Positions 7,186 to 16,913 of a stretch of DNA of 32,828 nucleotides are shown in pieces. Position 1 is the first letter of the stretch. The number at the start of each line of letters is the position of its first letter. This DNA comes from Thermoprotei archaeon (GTDB lineage: Archaea; Thermoproteota; Thermoprotei_A; EX4484-217-1). The stretch lies in assembly GCA_021158265.1 (NCBI GenBank), contig JAGGUY010000009.1, positions 1 through 32,828 on the forward strand, in the 5' to 3' direction. The notes under the pieces were generated by a model. That model was not told the origin of the DNA, searched no databases, and saw nothing but the letters and a program-made list of their open reading frames with translations. Position numbers and translations under genes: made by a program.

Positions 7186-7602
7186 TTGAATCGGGCGAAA
7201 AGTGTGAAAAAGACATTTCATGATAAGGACAGTAATGAAGAGTTTAGGAATTTCTTTGAATATTTCCTCTATGACTTCGTATCCTTAGCTAAGTTTCTGG
7301 AGGATCTACTAAATAGAGCAATTAGAGAGGAGGCGCAAGGTAAACTTGAAATTCACGAACTAGACGATAAGGTGGAGTTTCTGAATTTAAAAGATAAATT
7401 ATTGGTAATACTTGATTTCCAAGGTATATCTAATGAGGGAAAAGTGTTTGCTGAAATTAAAAACGGAATACTCTACGTTTCAGCATGGAGAGGAGATGTA
7501 AAATACTATAGGGAAATACCTTTAAGTAGAGATTTTTACATAGAAAATATCTCTCTTAGAAACGGTGTAGTTACAGTAACTTTGAAAAGGAAAAAGAAGT
7601 AA
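7186..7602 (+). CDS. Hsp20/alpha-crystallin-like small heat shock protein
   Basis: About 138 residues. The C-terminal 80 residues follow an alpha-crystallin fold: LVILDFQGI, then IKNGILYVSA, a REIPLSRDFYIENIS segment and the closing RNGVVTVTLKRK. An N-terminal helical, aromatic-rich region (FFEYFLYDFVSLAKFLEDLL) would take part in oligomerisation. The IXI tail of many Hsp20 proteins is missing. The start is uncertain: TTG 7186 coincides with the start predicted from TTTATAC at 7158-7164, implying a leaderless message, and GTG 7204 is an alternative. Upstream of hel308 and probably co-transcribed with it. Confidence 0.72.
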   Translation: MNRAKSVKKTFHDKDSNEEFRNFFEYFLYDFVSLAKFLEDLLNRAIREEAQGKLEIHELDDKVEFLNLKDKLLVILDFQGISNEGKVFAEIKNGILYVSAWRGDVKYYREIPLSRDFYIENISLRNGVVTVTLKRKKK

Positions 7603-7619
7603 TTAATGGGCAGTGGAAG

Positions 7620-9758
7620 GTGTATGAACTATCACCAATACTTAAAAACTTCTTAAATGAAAAAGGCATTAAAACACTATACCCTCCCCAAATAGAGGCA
7701 TTAGCTAAAGGCGTTCTTGAAGGTAAAAGTCTTGTTTTAGCTTCCCATACGGCATCAGGTAAAACACTAATAGCTGAACTTACTATTCTTTCACGATTTC
7801 ACAATGGTAATTTGGAGAAAGCAGTTTACATGGTTCCTTTAAAAGCTATTGCTTCTGAAAAGTACTCAGAATTTAAACAACTAGAAAAGTACGGTTTACG
7901 TGTGGCACTTACAACAGGAGATTATGATTCAGAAGATGAATATTTGAAAGACTACGACGTAATTATAACGACAAATGAAAAATTCGATTCCCTACTTAGA
8001 CATAAACCTACATGGTTAAACGATATTAATTTGGTTGTAGTTGATGAAATACACTATATTGACGATCCTAAAAGAGGCCCTGTTATCGAGAGCGTTCTTG
8101 CTAAAATAATGAGTTTAAGAAGGAACTTACAAATTCTAGCTTTAAGCGCAACAGTTTCCAATGTTGAAGAAATAGCTTCTTGGCTGAAAGCAGACTATGT
8201 TATTAGCTCATGGAGACCTGTTCCTTTAAAAGAGGGCATATACCTTAATGGTAAGATTTTCTTTAACAATGGCGAAGTTTCCGAAATAAAGCGAATAAAG
8301 AATAACCCTGTTCTCGACTTAGTGTATGATACTTTAAGTAAGAACGGTCAAGCATTAGTGTTTACGAACTCGAGAAGCATGGCTGAAAAACTTGCTTCAA
8401 AAATAGCCTCAGCAATAGGTGGTAAGCTGGACTTTTTACTTGATAGAGACTTAAATAAAATGTTAAGTGAATTTGAAAATTCAAGTAATGCTAGAAGATT
8501 AAATGAGAAATTAATAAATTTAGCAGCTAATGGTGTTGTTTTTCACCATGCAGGACTAACCTATATGCAAAGGAAAATTATTGAAAACTACTTTAGAGAA
8601 GGTGTATTGAAGGTTATTGTTGCTACACCAACTTTAGCAGCCGGGGTAAATCTTCCAGCTAGAAGGGTTATTATACATTCTTATAGGAGATATGAGATAG
8701 GAAAGGGGCATTTACCTATTAAAACTATGGAGTATAAGCAAATGTCTGGTCGTGCTGGTAGACCAGGCTTTGACGAGTATGGTGAAGCTATACTAATTGC
8801 TAAGTCTGAGTATGAAATGAGAATTCTTCAAACAATGTACATTAATGCTAAGCCGGAGTCATTATTTTCTAAGCTCATAAGAGAAAGTGCGTTAAGAAAT
8901 TTCATTCTCTCCTTAATAGCCTCTGAAGGAACGGTAAGCTTTAAAGAACTAGTTGAAGTTCTTAAGAAAACCCTGTATTATACACAATATAGAGTTAATG
9001 AGAAAGAGCTTACGTTTAAACTTGGGAAAATAACTGACTTTCTGCTTCGTGAAGGATTTGTAAACAAATATAGAGAGCTTATTGAAGTGACGCGTTTTGG
9101 TAAAAGGGTTTCGGAACTCTATATTGATCCATTAACTGCTATAATTTATAGGGAGTTTTTGGAAAAAGCTGATCCTTATTTAACATCCACCGATGAAGTA
9201 TTGTTTACGATGTCTTTAGCCCCTGATATACCTAGAATTAGTGTTCGTAAGCACGATAGAGGAAACATAGAGTACTTCTTACTAGATTTCTTAGATGAAG
9301 CGCAAATTGATCCGTACAAGTTTAGTTTTCTAAGCGAATACGACATAGCATGTGCTGCTAAAACTACAATGCTTTTACGTGATTGGATAAACGAGGTATC
9401 TGAGGACAGTATTGTTGAAAAATACGGTGTAGGACCAGGCGACATTTTTGGACTTATTGAAACAGCTGATTGGCTACTCTACTCATTAAGTGAACTAGCT
9501 AAAATAGTATCTCACAACACAGAGATAATAACTAAAATAAACAATGTTAGAAAGAGAGTTAAGTACGGTGTTAAAGAAGAGCTACTGGAGCTCGTAACAT
9601 TAAGGGAAGTAGGTAGGGTCCGAGCTAGAGCACTATTCGAAAAAGGTTTTAAATCCATTAATGATCTTAAGAAAGCTAAAATTGAGGATTTAATTAAGGT
9701 ACCTGGAATAGGATACGAAGTTGCAAGGAAAATAGTTGAGCAGGTTAAGATGAAATGA
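7620..9758 (+). CDS. hel308: Hel308 (Hjm) superfamily 2 DNA helicase
   Basis: 712 residues. Q-motif LYPPQ; motif I as ASHTASGKT (residues 41-49); motif Ib ITTNEKFD; motif II DEIH (142-145); motif III LSATVSN; motif V ATPTLAAGVNLPAR; motif VI QMSGRAGRPG. The C-terminus has a helix-hairpin-helix (LIKVPGIGYEVARKI) as in Hel308, where it helps grip the single strand. It unwinds lagging strands at stalled forks with 3'-5' polarity. Start is GTG 7620. The last four bases overlap the ATG of the prenyltransferase gene (ATGA), so translation is probably coupled. Confidence 0.93.
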   Translation: MYELSPILKNFLNEKGIKTLYPPQIEALAKGVLEGKSLVLASHTASGKTLIAELTILSRFHNGNLEKAVYMVPLKAIASEKYSEFKQLEKYGLRVALTTGDYDSEDEYLKDYDVIITTNEKFDSLLRHKPTWLNDINLVVVDEIHYIDDPKRGPVIESVLAKIMSLRRNLQILALSATVSNVEEIASWLKADYVISSWRPVPLKEGIYLNGKIFFNNGEVSEIKRIKNNPVLDLVYDTLSKNGQALVFTNSRSMAEKLASKIASAIGGKLDFLLDRDLNKMLSEFENSSNARRLNEKLINLAANGVVFHHAGLTYMQRKIIENYFREGVLKVIVATPTLAAGVNLPARRVIIHSYRRYEIGKGHLPIKTMEYKQMSGRAGRPGFDEYGEAILIAKSEYEMRILQTMYINAKPESLFSKLIRESALRNFILSLIASEGTVSFKELVEVLKKTLYYTQYRVNEKELTFKLGKITDFLLREGFVNKYRELIEVTRFGKRVSELYIDPLTAIIYREFLEKADPYLTSTDEVLFTMSLAPDIPRISVRKHDRGNIEYFLLDFLDEAQIDPYKFSFLSEYDIACAAKTTMLLRDWINEVSEDSIVEKYGVGPGDIFGLIETADWLLYSLSELAKIVSHNTEIITKINNVRKRVKYGVKEELLELVTLREVGRVRARALFEKGFKSINDLKKAKIEDLIKVPGIGYEVARKIVEQVKMK

Positions 9759-10609
9759 GTAAGCTTAAGGCATACTTAGATATCCTAAGACCTATAAATT
9801 CGTTAATGATGGGATTTGCTGTAATTGTAGGATACTTTATTGCAACACAAGGACAACTCAATCCTCTTCACTATCAAAAATTAGTACTCGGCTTTCTTAC
9901 AGGCTTTTTCTTAACAGCATCATCTATGGTCTTAAATGATTACTTTGATAAAGAAATAGACGCTGTAAACGCACCGTATAGACCTATTCCCTCAGGTTTA
10001 ATATCGCCCAGGGAGGCTATAGTATATGCGATACTGCTTTCAGTTGCGGGTTTAGTATTTTCACTACTAATTAATCAGCTATGTTTTCTTTTAGCTCTTT
10101 CATCTTTCACAGTATCGTCACTATATAATGCTTTGTTTAAAAAGACCGGTCTTTTAGGTAATTTCATGGTAAGTTTCTGTGTAGCAATACCTTTCATTTT
10201 CGGTGCCGCAATAGCTGACGGTATTAGTGTTGTTTCGCTAATATTCTTCCTGATGGTTTTCCTATCTAACACTGCCAGAGAGATAATTAAAGGTATTGCT
10301 GATGTTGAAGGAGATAGAATGAGAGGAGTTCTTACATTAGCCGTTAAGTATGGTGGAAAATATGCTTCTAAAGTTGCATTTCTCCTATTCATTTTAGCAA
10401 TACTTCTTAGTCCAATACCCTACATTTTAGGAGTAATGGGTTATATGTATTTAGTATTGGTTCTTATTGCTGACCTAGGATTCATATACTCTTCAATAAA
10501 GCTCATTGGAAATCCTTCAAAACATATGGCATTGAGAACTAAAAAGCAAATACTATTGTGGATGTTTATAGGCTTGTTAGCATTCCTTTTCGGAACTATT
10601 TTTGCCTAG
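9755..10609 (+). CDS. UbiA family prenyltransferase (digeranylgeranylglyceryl phosphate synthase-like)
   Basis: 284 residues with eight or nine hydrophobic helices. Both Asp-rich prenyl-diphosphate motifs are visible: NDYFDKEID (N61-D69) and DVEGD before RMRGVLTLAVKYG. The pattern matches archaeal geranylgeranylglyceryl phosphate geranylgeranyltransferase, which adds the second isoprenoid chain in membrane lipid synthesis; a quinone-type prenyltransferase cannot be fully excluded. Overlaps the hel308 stop by ATGA and overlaps the convergent serS end by 14 nt. Confidence 0.86.
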   Translation: MSKLKAYLDILRPINSLMMGFAVIVGYFIATQGQLNPLHYQKLVLGFLTGFFLTASSMVLNDYFDKEIDAVNAPYRPIPSGLISPREAIVYAILLSVAGLVFSLLINQLCFLLALSSFTVSSLYNALFKKTGLLGNFMVSFCVAIPFIFGAAIADGISVVSLIFFLMVFLSNTAREIIKGIADVEGDRMRGVLTLAVKYGGKYASKVAFLLFILAILLSPIPYILGVMGYMYLVLVLIADLGFIYSSIKLIGNPSKHMALRTKKQILLWMFIGLLAFLFGTIFA

Positions 10610-11966
10610 TTTTTCTTGGGACAATGTATTCTTTAGGCGCTTTCGGAAACATTTCCAAATATGGTCTAAGAACCTTCGGTATAATTACTGTTCCATCTTC
10701 TTCCTGATAATTTTCAAGTATTGCCGTTATCGCCCTTGTTGAAGCTATTGCTGTAGAATTTAGCGTGTGAACATAGTCTCTAACCATACCTTTCCTCTTG
10801 AGGAACCTTATTCTTAACCTATAGCTTTGCCAATCAGTACAATTGCTGCATGAAACCATTTCCCTATATCTTCCTTGCGCAGGCATCCATGCTTCTAAAT
10901 CATACTTTTTAGCTGCTACAGCGCCTAAATCTCCTGCAACAATATTGACTATTCTGTAGGGTATTCCTAGTCCTTGCCATAGCTCTTCAGCGTTTCTAAT
11001 GAGTTTCTCATGCCACTCCCATGATTCTTCGGGTTTGCTGAAAACGAACTGTTCGACCTTATGAAATTGGTGTACTCTAAATATTCCCTTAGTGTCTTTT
11101 CCATGTGCTCCGGCTTCTTTTCTAAAGCAAGGACTTATTCCAGCATACAGTAATGGGAGGTCTTCTTCAGTTATGATCTCATTTGCATGTAACGCGGCTA
11201 TAGGGTGTTCAGAGGTTGCTATGAGGTATAAGTCTTCGCCCTCTATCTTATATATGGAGTCTCTAAAGTCCTCTAGCGTTGTAACTCCAAGATAGTATTT
11301 TTCACGTAACATGTAGGGAGGTAATATTAGTGTGAAACCTTTTCTCGTAAGATAGTCTATCGCATACATAAGTAATGCTATGTCAAGCCAAACTAGATCA
11401 TCAAATAAGTAGTAGAATCTGCTACCTGCTACTTCGCCAGCTTTTTCAGTAGTTCCTAGCCCTAAAAATGTTAGCATGTCTGCATGTCCTTTAGGTTTCC
11501 AATGTATTACTTCATACTCTACATCAAATCCTCTTGTTTGCTCCTTGAATTTCTCAATAAAACCGACATATACTTTAGGCTTACCCCAAAACCTTATCGG
11601 AACGTTTTCCTCTTCAGTTAAGCCTTCAGGAACAGTTTCGTGAACTATGTTCGGTAATGAAAGCAATATTTTTTCCCTAGCTTCCTCAAGTTCCCTCAGT
11701 CTCTTCTCCTCTTCAGAAATTGTTTTAAGTAGCTCCTTGGCTTCCTTAATTGCCTTCTCCTTTTCCTTTCCCTTCAGTTTGGCTATTGATTTTGAGAGAA
11801 TATTATGCTTATGTCGCAATTGATTTACCTTAGTATATTGCCTTCTCCATTCAGCATCTAGCCTTATTGCTTCATCAACTACTGACACATCTAAGCCTCT
11901 CTTCCTTAATGACTCCTTTATTATCTCAGGTTTTTTTCTTAGGTACTCTAGCATACTCCAGGGCAC
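10596..11966 (-). CDS. serS: Seryl-tRNA synthetase
   Basis: About 456 residues, the common class II SerRS rather than the rare methanogen type. The N-terminal antiparallel coiled coil runs over roughly residues 30-100 (RRQYTKVNQLRHKHN ... KEEKRLRELEE-like charge pattern). Motif 2 is FRKEAGAHGKDTKGIFRVHQF; motif 3 lies in NSTAIASTRAITAILENYQ. The serine-site region MVSCSNCTDWQS is intact. A TATA at 12008-12017 predicts transcription from about 11987, so TTG 11987 is unlikely; GTG 11966 has GAGG 10 nt upstream, and ATG 11954 is the other option. Overlaps the ubiA end by 14 nt. Confidence 0.94.
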   Translation of the reverse strand: MPWSMLEYLRKKPEIIKESLRKRGLDVSVVDEAIRLDAEWRRQYTKVNQLRHKHNILSKSIAKLKGKEKEKAIKEAKELLKTISEEEKRLRELEEAREKILLSLPNIVHETVPEGLTEEENVPIRFWGKPKVYVGFIEKFKEQTRGFDVEYEVIHWKPKGHADMLTFLGLGTTEKAGEVAGSRFYYLFDDLVWLDIALLMYAIDYLTRKGFTLILPPYMLREKYYLGVTTLEDFRDSIYKIEGEDLYLIATSEHPIAALHANEIITEEDLPLLYAGISPCFRKEAGAHGKDTKGIFRVHQFHKVEQFVFSKPEESWEWHEKLIRNAEELWQGLGIPYRIVNIVAGDLGAVAAKKYDLEAWMPAQGRYREMVSCSNCTDWQSYRLRIRFLKRKGMVRDYVHTLNSTAIASTRAITAILENYQEEDGTVIIPKVLRPYLEMFPKAPKEYIVPRKTRQK

Positions 11967-12085
11967 TTTACTTTCGCCTCTTACCAAGTAATGTCTAGAA
12001 CTGTGGAGGTTTTAATAGTTAATGTAGAACTAAGCCTATTTTGCTTTAAAAAATTAAAATAATTGTTAAAATATGCTTACAGCTT

Positions 12086-13420
12086 TTATTCCAGAAGAGG
12101 TAGTGCTCCTAATCCTAATTTCTCTCTAATTTCCTCCAATGGAACATCGAATGTGTAATGTATTTTTGTGAAGTTCTTTCTAAATTCTATTACGTCTTTC
12201 CTTACCTTAGCTGGGTCTTCCTTATCTATGAGAACTCTTCTGAAGAACCTAGCTACTTCCTTCATATCGTCCTCTTTAAGACCCCATCTTGTTAACTCCT
12301 GGACTCCTAGTCTTAGTCCGCTTGGATCTTTAATCATTTCTGGCTTATCGTATGGCAGCAGATTCTTATTTACAATAACGTTAGCGTCTTCTAGGAGTTT
12401 AGCTGCTTTAGCTCCACCTCCAAGCTCTCTAACATCTATTAGAACCTGGTGACTCTTAGTGTAGCCATGTTTTTCGCCTAACACTTTAAATCCTTCAGCA
12501 GCTAATGCTTCAGCTAGTGTCTTCGCGTTTCTCAATATTTGTTCTGCATAGGCTTCTCCGAAATGTAGCATTTCTAATGCAACTATTGCTGTTGCTGGAA
12601 GTCTATGCAAGTGATGGTTTGATACGAAAATTGGGAACACTACCTTCTTTACTCTCTTAAATAATTCCTCATTGTTTGTGAGTATTACTCCTCCCTGTGG
12701 TCCTGGAAATGTCTTGTGAGTCGATGATGTTACTATGTCTGCTCCCTCCCTAATTGGATCTTGGAATTTTCCGCCAGCAATAAGACCTAGTACATGTGCT
12801 GCATCATAAAGTACATAAGCACCTACTTCATGTGCTACTTCGCTAAGCTCTTTAACAGGATGCGGGAATAGGAATACTGATCCTCCGAAGGTAACGAATC
12901 TCGGCTTAACCTCCCTTATCAGCTTAGCTGCTTTGTCCACATCGATGTTCATTTCTTCCATGTCGAACGGCATTTCTATTTGTTGTATACCTAAAGCTCC
13001 AAGCCCGCCAAACTTAGTGTGGCTTACATGAGCTCCTGCTTGAACAGGCACTACAACTGCTTTATCGCCGTATTTTGCCATCGCATAGTACGCTGATAAG
13101 TTAGCGGTTGTACCTGAGATCGGTCTTACATCAACATATTTTACTTTAAAGAGCTTCGACATTAACTCTTGAAGATAAAGTTCCATTTCGTCAACATATA
13201 TGAGTCCCTGATAGTATCTTTTCCTAGGCCATCCCTCAGCATACCTATGACCCATATCAGTTAAATAAACCATTTCAGCAAGAGGCGACATAACGTTTTC
13301 TGAGGGTATCATGTTTAAGCATTCTCTTTTTCTCCATCTGTTATGCTTTAATGTAATATCAATTACCTTTATAACTTCATCAGTAAGGTACTGTTTTAGA
13401 ACATCATGGATTCCACTCAT
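12086..13420 (-). CDS. glyA: Serine hydroxymethyltransferase
   Basis: 444 residues, archaeal SHMT branch. The PLP lysine is K236 in [14 protein letters not shown]206/H209 in YDAAH hold the cofactor ring; SENV near residue 41 and RYYQG near 68 match substrate-binding loops. It interconverts serine and glycine while passing the one-carbon unit to a tetrahydro(methano)pterin or folate. The gene feeds one-carbon units needed by ThyX, encoded 9 kb away. Same strand as serS, with about 120 nt between, so transcription may be linked but separate starts are possible. Confidence 0.95.
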   Translation of the reverse strand: MSGIHDVLKQYLTDEVIKVIDITLKHNRWRKRECLNMIPSENVMSPLAEMVYLTDMGHRYAEGWPRKRYYQGLIYVDEMELYLQELMSKLFKVKYVDVRPISGTTANLSAYYAMAKYGDKAVVVPVQAGAHVSHTKFGGLGALGIQQIEMPFDMEEMNIDVDKAAKLIREVKPRFVTFGGSVFLFPHPVKELSEVAHEVGAYVLYDAAHVLGLIAGGKFQDPIREGADIVTSSTHKTFPGPQGGVILTNNEELFKRVKKVVFPIFVSNHHLHRLPATAIVALEMLHFGEAYAEQILRNAKTLAEALAAEGFKVLGEKHGYTKSHQVLIDVRELGGGAKAAKLLEDANVIVNKNLLPYDKPEMIKDPSGLRLGVQELTRWGLKEDDMKEVARFFRRVLIDKEDPAKVRKDVIEFRKNFTKIHYTFDVPLEEIREKLGLGALPLLE

Positions 13421-13604
13421 GGCTTTATAGACCTCATAAGGCTAGTTTAAGTTACATACTATACTTTACTAACTTCCCATAGATAAATTGTAGGTCTAAT
13501 AGCGGCCATGTTCGTCAATTGTGAGGGTGTCTATTACGCGTTTAAAGACATGTATTAAGAATTACATCATTAAGTGTTAAAATACATTGAATAACTAATT
13601 TAAA

Positions 13605-14411
13605 TTATAAAATCCTCGGATTGTTTAATAAACATTTTAGATTATTGCAGACATATTTTGGTTTAGTTGATGACTTCGCTAAATCTGTTTTTGAAGTAAC
13701 GCCTGTAAGGACGAGTAGGGAATCTATGCCTAGCCTGTTTGCTCCTAAAATGTCCGTATCTAATCTATCACCAATAACTAACACCTTATCTTTACTAATG
13801 CTTTCTCGTTTCAAAACTTCAAGATACATCCAGGGTTCAGGTTTTCCTACGATCATATCAGGTTTCTTTCCCGAAGCTTCTATGAGGGCGGCAACTATTG
13901 AACCTGCACCCGGAATTACCTTGCCATTTGTTGGTAGTGTTGCGTCAGTATTTGTGGCAACAAATAATGACCCGTTAAGTATGTAATCTAAGGCTTTAGC
14001 TAATTTTTTATAAGTTAGTTTTCTATCTAAACCTACAACAACAGCTTCCGGTTTTCTTCTTCTAGCAATTCCTAAATTTCTCATTGCTAGTTCTTCATAT
14101 AATCCTTTCTCACCTATGACGTAAACGCTTATTTCACCATATTTTTCCCTAAGTATCTTTGCCGTTAACGAACCGCTTGTTATTACATAATCCGTTGTGA
14201 CTGTGAATCCTAAGCTTTTCAGCTTACTCACATATTCCTCTCTTGACTTTGTTGAATTGTTTGTCGTAAAGTAAATTTTAATGTTCATTTCATTTGCTAA
14301 GGTCTTTAGAACTTCAATGTTCTCATAGAGTACTTTGCTTCCTCTCCATAGTACACCATCTAAATCTGAGAGTATTACCTTGTACTTAAAACTTGGTCTA
14401 GATTTGCTCAT
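13605..14411 (-). CDS. HAD-family phosphatase, NagD/subfamily IIA type
   Basis: 268 residues. Motif I is LSDLDGVLW (nucleophile and acid Asp), motif II is FTTNNST, and motif III/IV are KPEPWMY and VIGDRLDTDILGA. The C2a cap between motifs II and III defines subfamily IIA, which includes NagD and p-nitrophenyl phosphatases acting on nucleotide or sugar phosphates. The start ATG has GAGG about 10 nt upstream, and a TATA (ATATTTAAAC on the minus strand near 14453) is well placed. The 184 nt between this gene and glyA hold nothing I can name. Confidence 0.88.
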   Translation of the reverse strand: MSKSRPSFKYKVILSDLDGVLWRGSKVLYENIEVLKTLANEMNIKIYFTTNNSTKSREEYVSKLKSLGFTVTTDYVITSGSLTAKILREKYGEISVYVIGEKGLYEELAMRNLGIARRRKPEAVVVGLDRKLTYKKLAKALDYILNGSLFVATNTDATLPTNGKVIPGAGSIVAALIEASGKKPDMIVGKPEPWMYLEVLKRESISKDKVLVIGDRLDTDILGANRLGIDSLLVLTGVTSKTDLAKSSTKPKYVCNNLKCLLNNPRIL

Positions 14412-14487
14412 GCTTTTCCAACCTCACAGTGGCTCTAAAGAATCTATGTTTAAATATTTGCTTTAAAATAACTCGCTAGTATTGTTT

Positions 14488-14518
14488 CATGGTCACCTAC
14501 TACTTTAAATAGACCATG
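14488..14518. repeat. Inverted repeat around a TATA-like core in a divergent promoter region
   Basis: Perfect 7-bp arms CATGGTC (14488-14494) and GACCATG (14512-14518) flank 17 nt that contain CTTTAAAT. It lies between the HAD gene and the 92-residue gene, which diverge. It could be an operator for a dimeric regulator or a stem; no further support. Confidence 0.35.
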
Positions 14519-14621
14519 TTTAATCGAGTTTTTTCCAGCACTTATTTAGTGGGCTTGGGAAAATATTGAACACACCCTTAAACTTTAGAATAACGTATGT
14601 TAGGATAGAGTGGTGCCTAGT

Positions 14622-14900
14622 ATGTTTAAGGAGAAAAATAAGCTAGAACTTGAAGAAGTTAAAGTGAAAGGTATTTCGGGAATAGAACACTGTATTAGGG
14701 TGGTTAAGGATGGTAGCGATGTTTTCCTTTATGCTGAATTAGATAAGCCTAGAATTGAAGATATAATAAGTGTCTTAGCCATTGCCGTAGATACTAAACT
14801 TAAACCGTACTTTGTCATAAAGAATGGAAATGTTCCCGAAGAATGGATTAGTGAAATTAAAAAGTTTGGTGGAAAAATAACATATTCACTAACTAACTAA
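14622..14900 (+). CDS. Small protein of unknown function
   Basis: About 92 residues, acidic/basic mixed, with alternating hydrophobic strands (VFLYAELD, DIISVLAIAVD, PYFVIKNG) suggesting a small alpha/beta fold. I do not recognise a family. One cysteine lies in EHCIRVV. TATA-like CTTAAACTT at 14578-14586 predicts a start near 14608; ATG 14622 is preferred over GTG 14610 and 14613, but either GTG would be leaderless. Ends 2 nt from the convergent protease gene. Confidence 0.62.
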   Translation: MFKEKNKLELEEVKVKGISGIEHCIRVVKDGSDVFLYAELDKPRIEDIISVLAIAVDTKLKPYFVIKNGNVPEEWISEIKKFGGKITYSLTN

Positions 14901-14902
14901 AG

Positions 14903-15769
14903 TTATCTATGTCTATCAATACTTGGAACAGGATATCTAGGATAAGGTAAATACTCTATTCCCGGTCTATGCTGATGGGCTTGTGGATATAGATCCATTA
15001 AGCTATATACTTCCGGTGGTATGTTTTCTTTTACCGGAAGTCCTAATTCCTTAACTTCGTCAAATGTTAGGGGATAATCATGCGTCCATTTTCCTTCAGT
15101 TAAGGTTTTAGCTATTTCCTCTGCCTTTTCTGGGGGAACCTTTCCTTCCAGTAACTTTTTAATTATCTCTTGAACTTCCTTTAATGCCTTCTCTGCAACG
15201 TCGGCTAAAATTAATGTTTGATCGGAGGCTTCCTTACCTTTTTCCCTAACTACTTTTAGTATTGAGGGTGCTGGTAAGTGTATTCCTTGCTGTGTGGCGA
15301 TTTGTGGGTCTACGGGTCCTAGAACCGCGCTTCTATCCATCCAGATTTCGTCCGCTGCTAATGCTATAAGTGTTCCACCGCTCATAGCATAGTGTGGCAC
15401 GATGACTATTTTCTTTGCAGGATGTCTTTTTAAGGCTAATGCGATTTGTGTTGCAGCCAATATTAAGCCTCCTGGTGTGTGAAGTATTAGTGCTATTGGC
15501 TTATTTGGAGGAGTCGTTCTTATCGCTCTAAGTATTTCTTCAGAATCTTCAATATCTATGAATCTATATACTGGTATTCCGAAGATTCCTATTCTCTCCT
15601 GTCTATGTATCATTGTTATAACTCTAAAATTGTATTTCTGCTCCATGTGTTTAATTAGCTTAAGTCTTGCAGCTTTTAAGCTCTTATACTGTAGTGTTGG
15701 TGATAAGAATATCATCAGCAATAATAGCCAGAATAGGAATGATCCTACGTCGAAACCCACACCTTGCAT
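14903..15769 (-). CDS. Membrane-anchored ClpP-fold serine protease (SDH_sah family)
   Basis: 288 residues. An N-terminal membrane helix (residues about 10-26) is followed by a ClpP/crotonase-like protease domain. The catalytic serine is probably S130 in HYAMSGGTLIA, with the preceding ILHTPGG glycine loop forming the oxyanion hole, as in the SDH_sah/SppA-like clan. Such proteins are membrane-bound peptidases in many archaea, with roles in membrane protein quality control inferred rather than shown. The C-terminus is Pro/His-rich. It lies downstream of a C/D sRNA on the same strand. Confidence 0.85.
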   Translation of the reverse strand: MQGVGFDVGSFLFWLLLLMIFLSPTLQYKSLKAARLKLIKHMEQKYNFRVITMIHRQERIGIFGIPVYRFIDIEDSEEILRAIRTTPPNKPIALILHTPGGLILAATQIALALKRHPAKKIVIVPHYAMSGGTLIALAADEIWMDRSAVLGPVDPQIATQQGIHLPAPSILKVVREKGKEASDQTLILADVAEKALKEVQEIIKKLLEGKVPPEKAEEIAKTLTEGKWTHDYPLTFDEVKELGLPVKENIPPEVYSLMDLYPQAHQHRPGIEYLPYPRYPVPSIDRHR

Positions 15770-15856
15770 ATATTAATCACCAAAAACAGATTGTTACTTC
15801 AATTATTTTTGATGAATTATTGCTTATAAGTTTTCCAATTATCTATCGATTCGGAG

Positions 15857-15912
15857 TGTCAGCGTGAGACTAGGGGTCATCATTTTTCAGAGGCTGCCCA
15901 CCGCATCATCCA
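15857..15912 (-). ncRNA. Box C/D sRNA candidate upstream of the SDH_sah gene
   Basis: Read on the minus strand: box C ATGATGC (15909-15903, one mismatch to RTGATGA), 12-nt guide (15902-15891), D' CTGA (15890-15887), C' ATGATGA (15883-15877, perfect), 14-nt guide (15876-15863), D CTGA (15862-15859). Box order, spacing and guide lengths are all canonical. The guide before D contains GTCTCACG, complementary to CGUGAGAC, which from memory is part of a conserved 23S rRNA stretch; eight pairs only, so the target is tentative. It sits between thrB and the protease gene, all on the same strand. Confidence 0.75.
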
Positions 15913-15944
15913 GTTTAATGATAAGTGGGAGTATGAGAAAAACT

Positions 15945-16901
15945 TTATCCTTCAATGATTTCTACTTTTGCGCCATCAGCGATGCTTGCCTCATAAATGT
16001 GTGTTTTAATTTCTCTCCTAGAATATTCTTCGACAATATACTCTTTTATTTTCTCAAGAGTCTGTTTCGAAACATTGGGCTCAAACATTACAAGTATTGA
16101 GGGTCCGGCTCCGCTAACGCATACTCCTAAGGCACCCATGTTCTTTAATTTCTCTTTTACTTCAAAATATAATGGTAGTATAGGTTTTCTAGCAGGTTCA
16201 ACTATTGAATCTTCCATACCTTCGCCAGCTAACTTTAGATTTCCTGTTATAAACCCCGTAATTAGCGCTGCTATTCTTCCAGTATTTAAAACAACATTTT
16301 CTAAAGGAATCATTTTAGGAATTAAGGATCTTGCATATTTTGTTTTATCCTTAATTATTGAGGGTTCTGGAGATATGATTATAATTTTTGGCTTAATCTT
16401 TAACGGGATCTTCACTACTTTCAAGGGTCTTCTACTGTATATAAGAACTATTCCGCCAAGCAAGCTTGCTGCAACATTATCTGGGTGCGGTGCTCCTGCA
16501 GCAGCTTTTTCTCCTTCAGCGGCTATTTTAACTAGCTCATTAACATTGCTTATATTAAATGCCTTTGCTAGTGCGGCTACTGTCGCCGCGGCTGTCGCAC
16601 CACTACTACCAAGCCCTCTACCTACGGGAACGTTTTTTACTATTTTGAGCTTAATTTCCGCCTCTATATTGTATCTTTTAAGAAATTCTTTGGCAGCAGC
16701 TGTAGCTGTGTTTTCACTTATTGGTACATAGCTGCTATAGGGGCCGCTAACATTAACTGTTTCTATACGTGTAGTGCTTGACTTCTTTATTTCAACAATG
16801 ACTTCGTCGTAAAAGAGATCTATAGCCATAGCTAATACGTCGTATCCCGGTCCTAAATTTGCGGATGAACTATATGCTATAGCTTTGAGCTTCATTGTCA
16901 T
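15945..16901 (-). CDS. thrB: Homoserine kinase (GHMP family)
   Basis: 318 residues. The ATP loop is PVGRGLGSSGA (residues about 92-102), the N-terminal SSANLGPGYDVLA matches ThrB, and CVSGAGPSILVMF is the third GHMP motif. It phosphorylates homoserine for threonine synthesis. The ATG at 16901 is followed by another ATG two codons on, and either may be used. No other threonine genes are in view. A large antisense open frame across it is a codon-bias shadow. Confidence 0.93.
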   Translation of the reverse strand: MTMKLKAIAYSSSANLGPGYDVLAMAIDLFYDEVIVEIKKSSTTRIETVNVSGPYSSYVPISENTATAAAKEFLKRYNIEAEIKLKIVKNVPVGRGLGSSGATAAATVAALAKAFNISNVNELVKIAAEGEKAAAGAPHPDNVAASLLGGIVLIYSRRPLKVVKIPLKIKPKIIIISPEPSIIKDKTKYARSLIPKMIPLENVVLNTGRIAALITGFITGNLKLAGEGMEDSIVEPARKPILPLYFEVKEKLKNMGALGVCVSGAGPSILVMFEPNVSKQTLEKIKEYIVEEYSRREIKTHIYEASIADGAKVEIIEG

Positions 16902-16913
16902 TACCCTAAAACA

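Noticed and set aside
13421-13604. Possible sRNA between glyA and the HAD gene
   Set aside because: ATGATG occurs on the minus strand but without partner boxes; AT-rich with no stable stem.
15997-16731. 244-residue hydrophobic open frame on the plus strand
   Set aside because: It is fully antisense to homoserine kinase and mirrors its codons; no start signal or family match.
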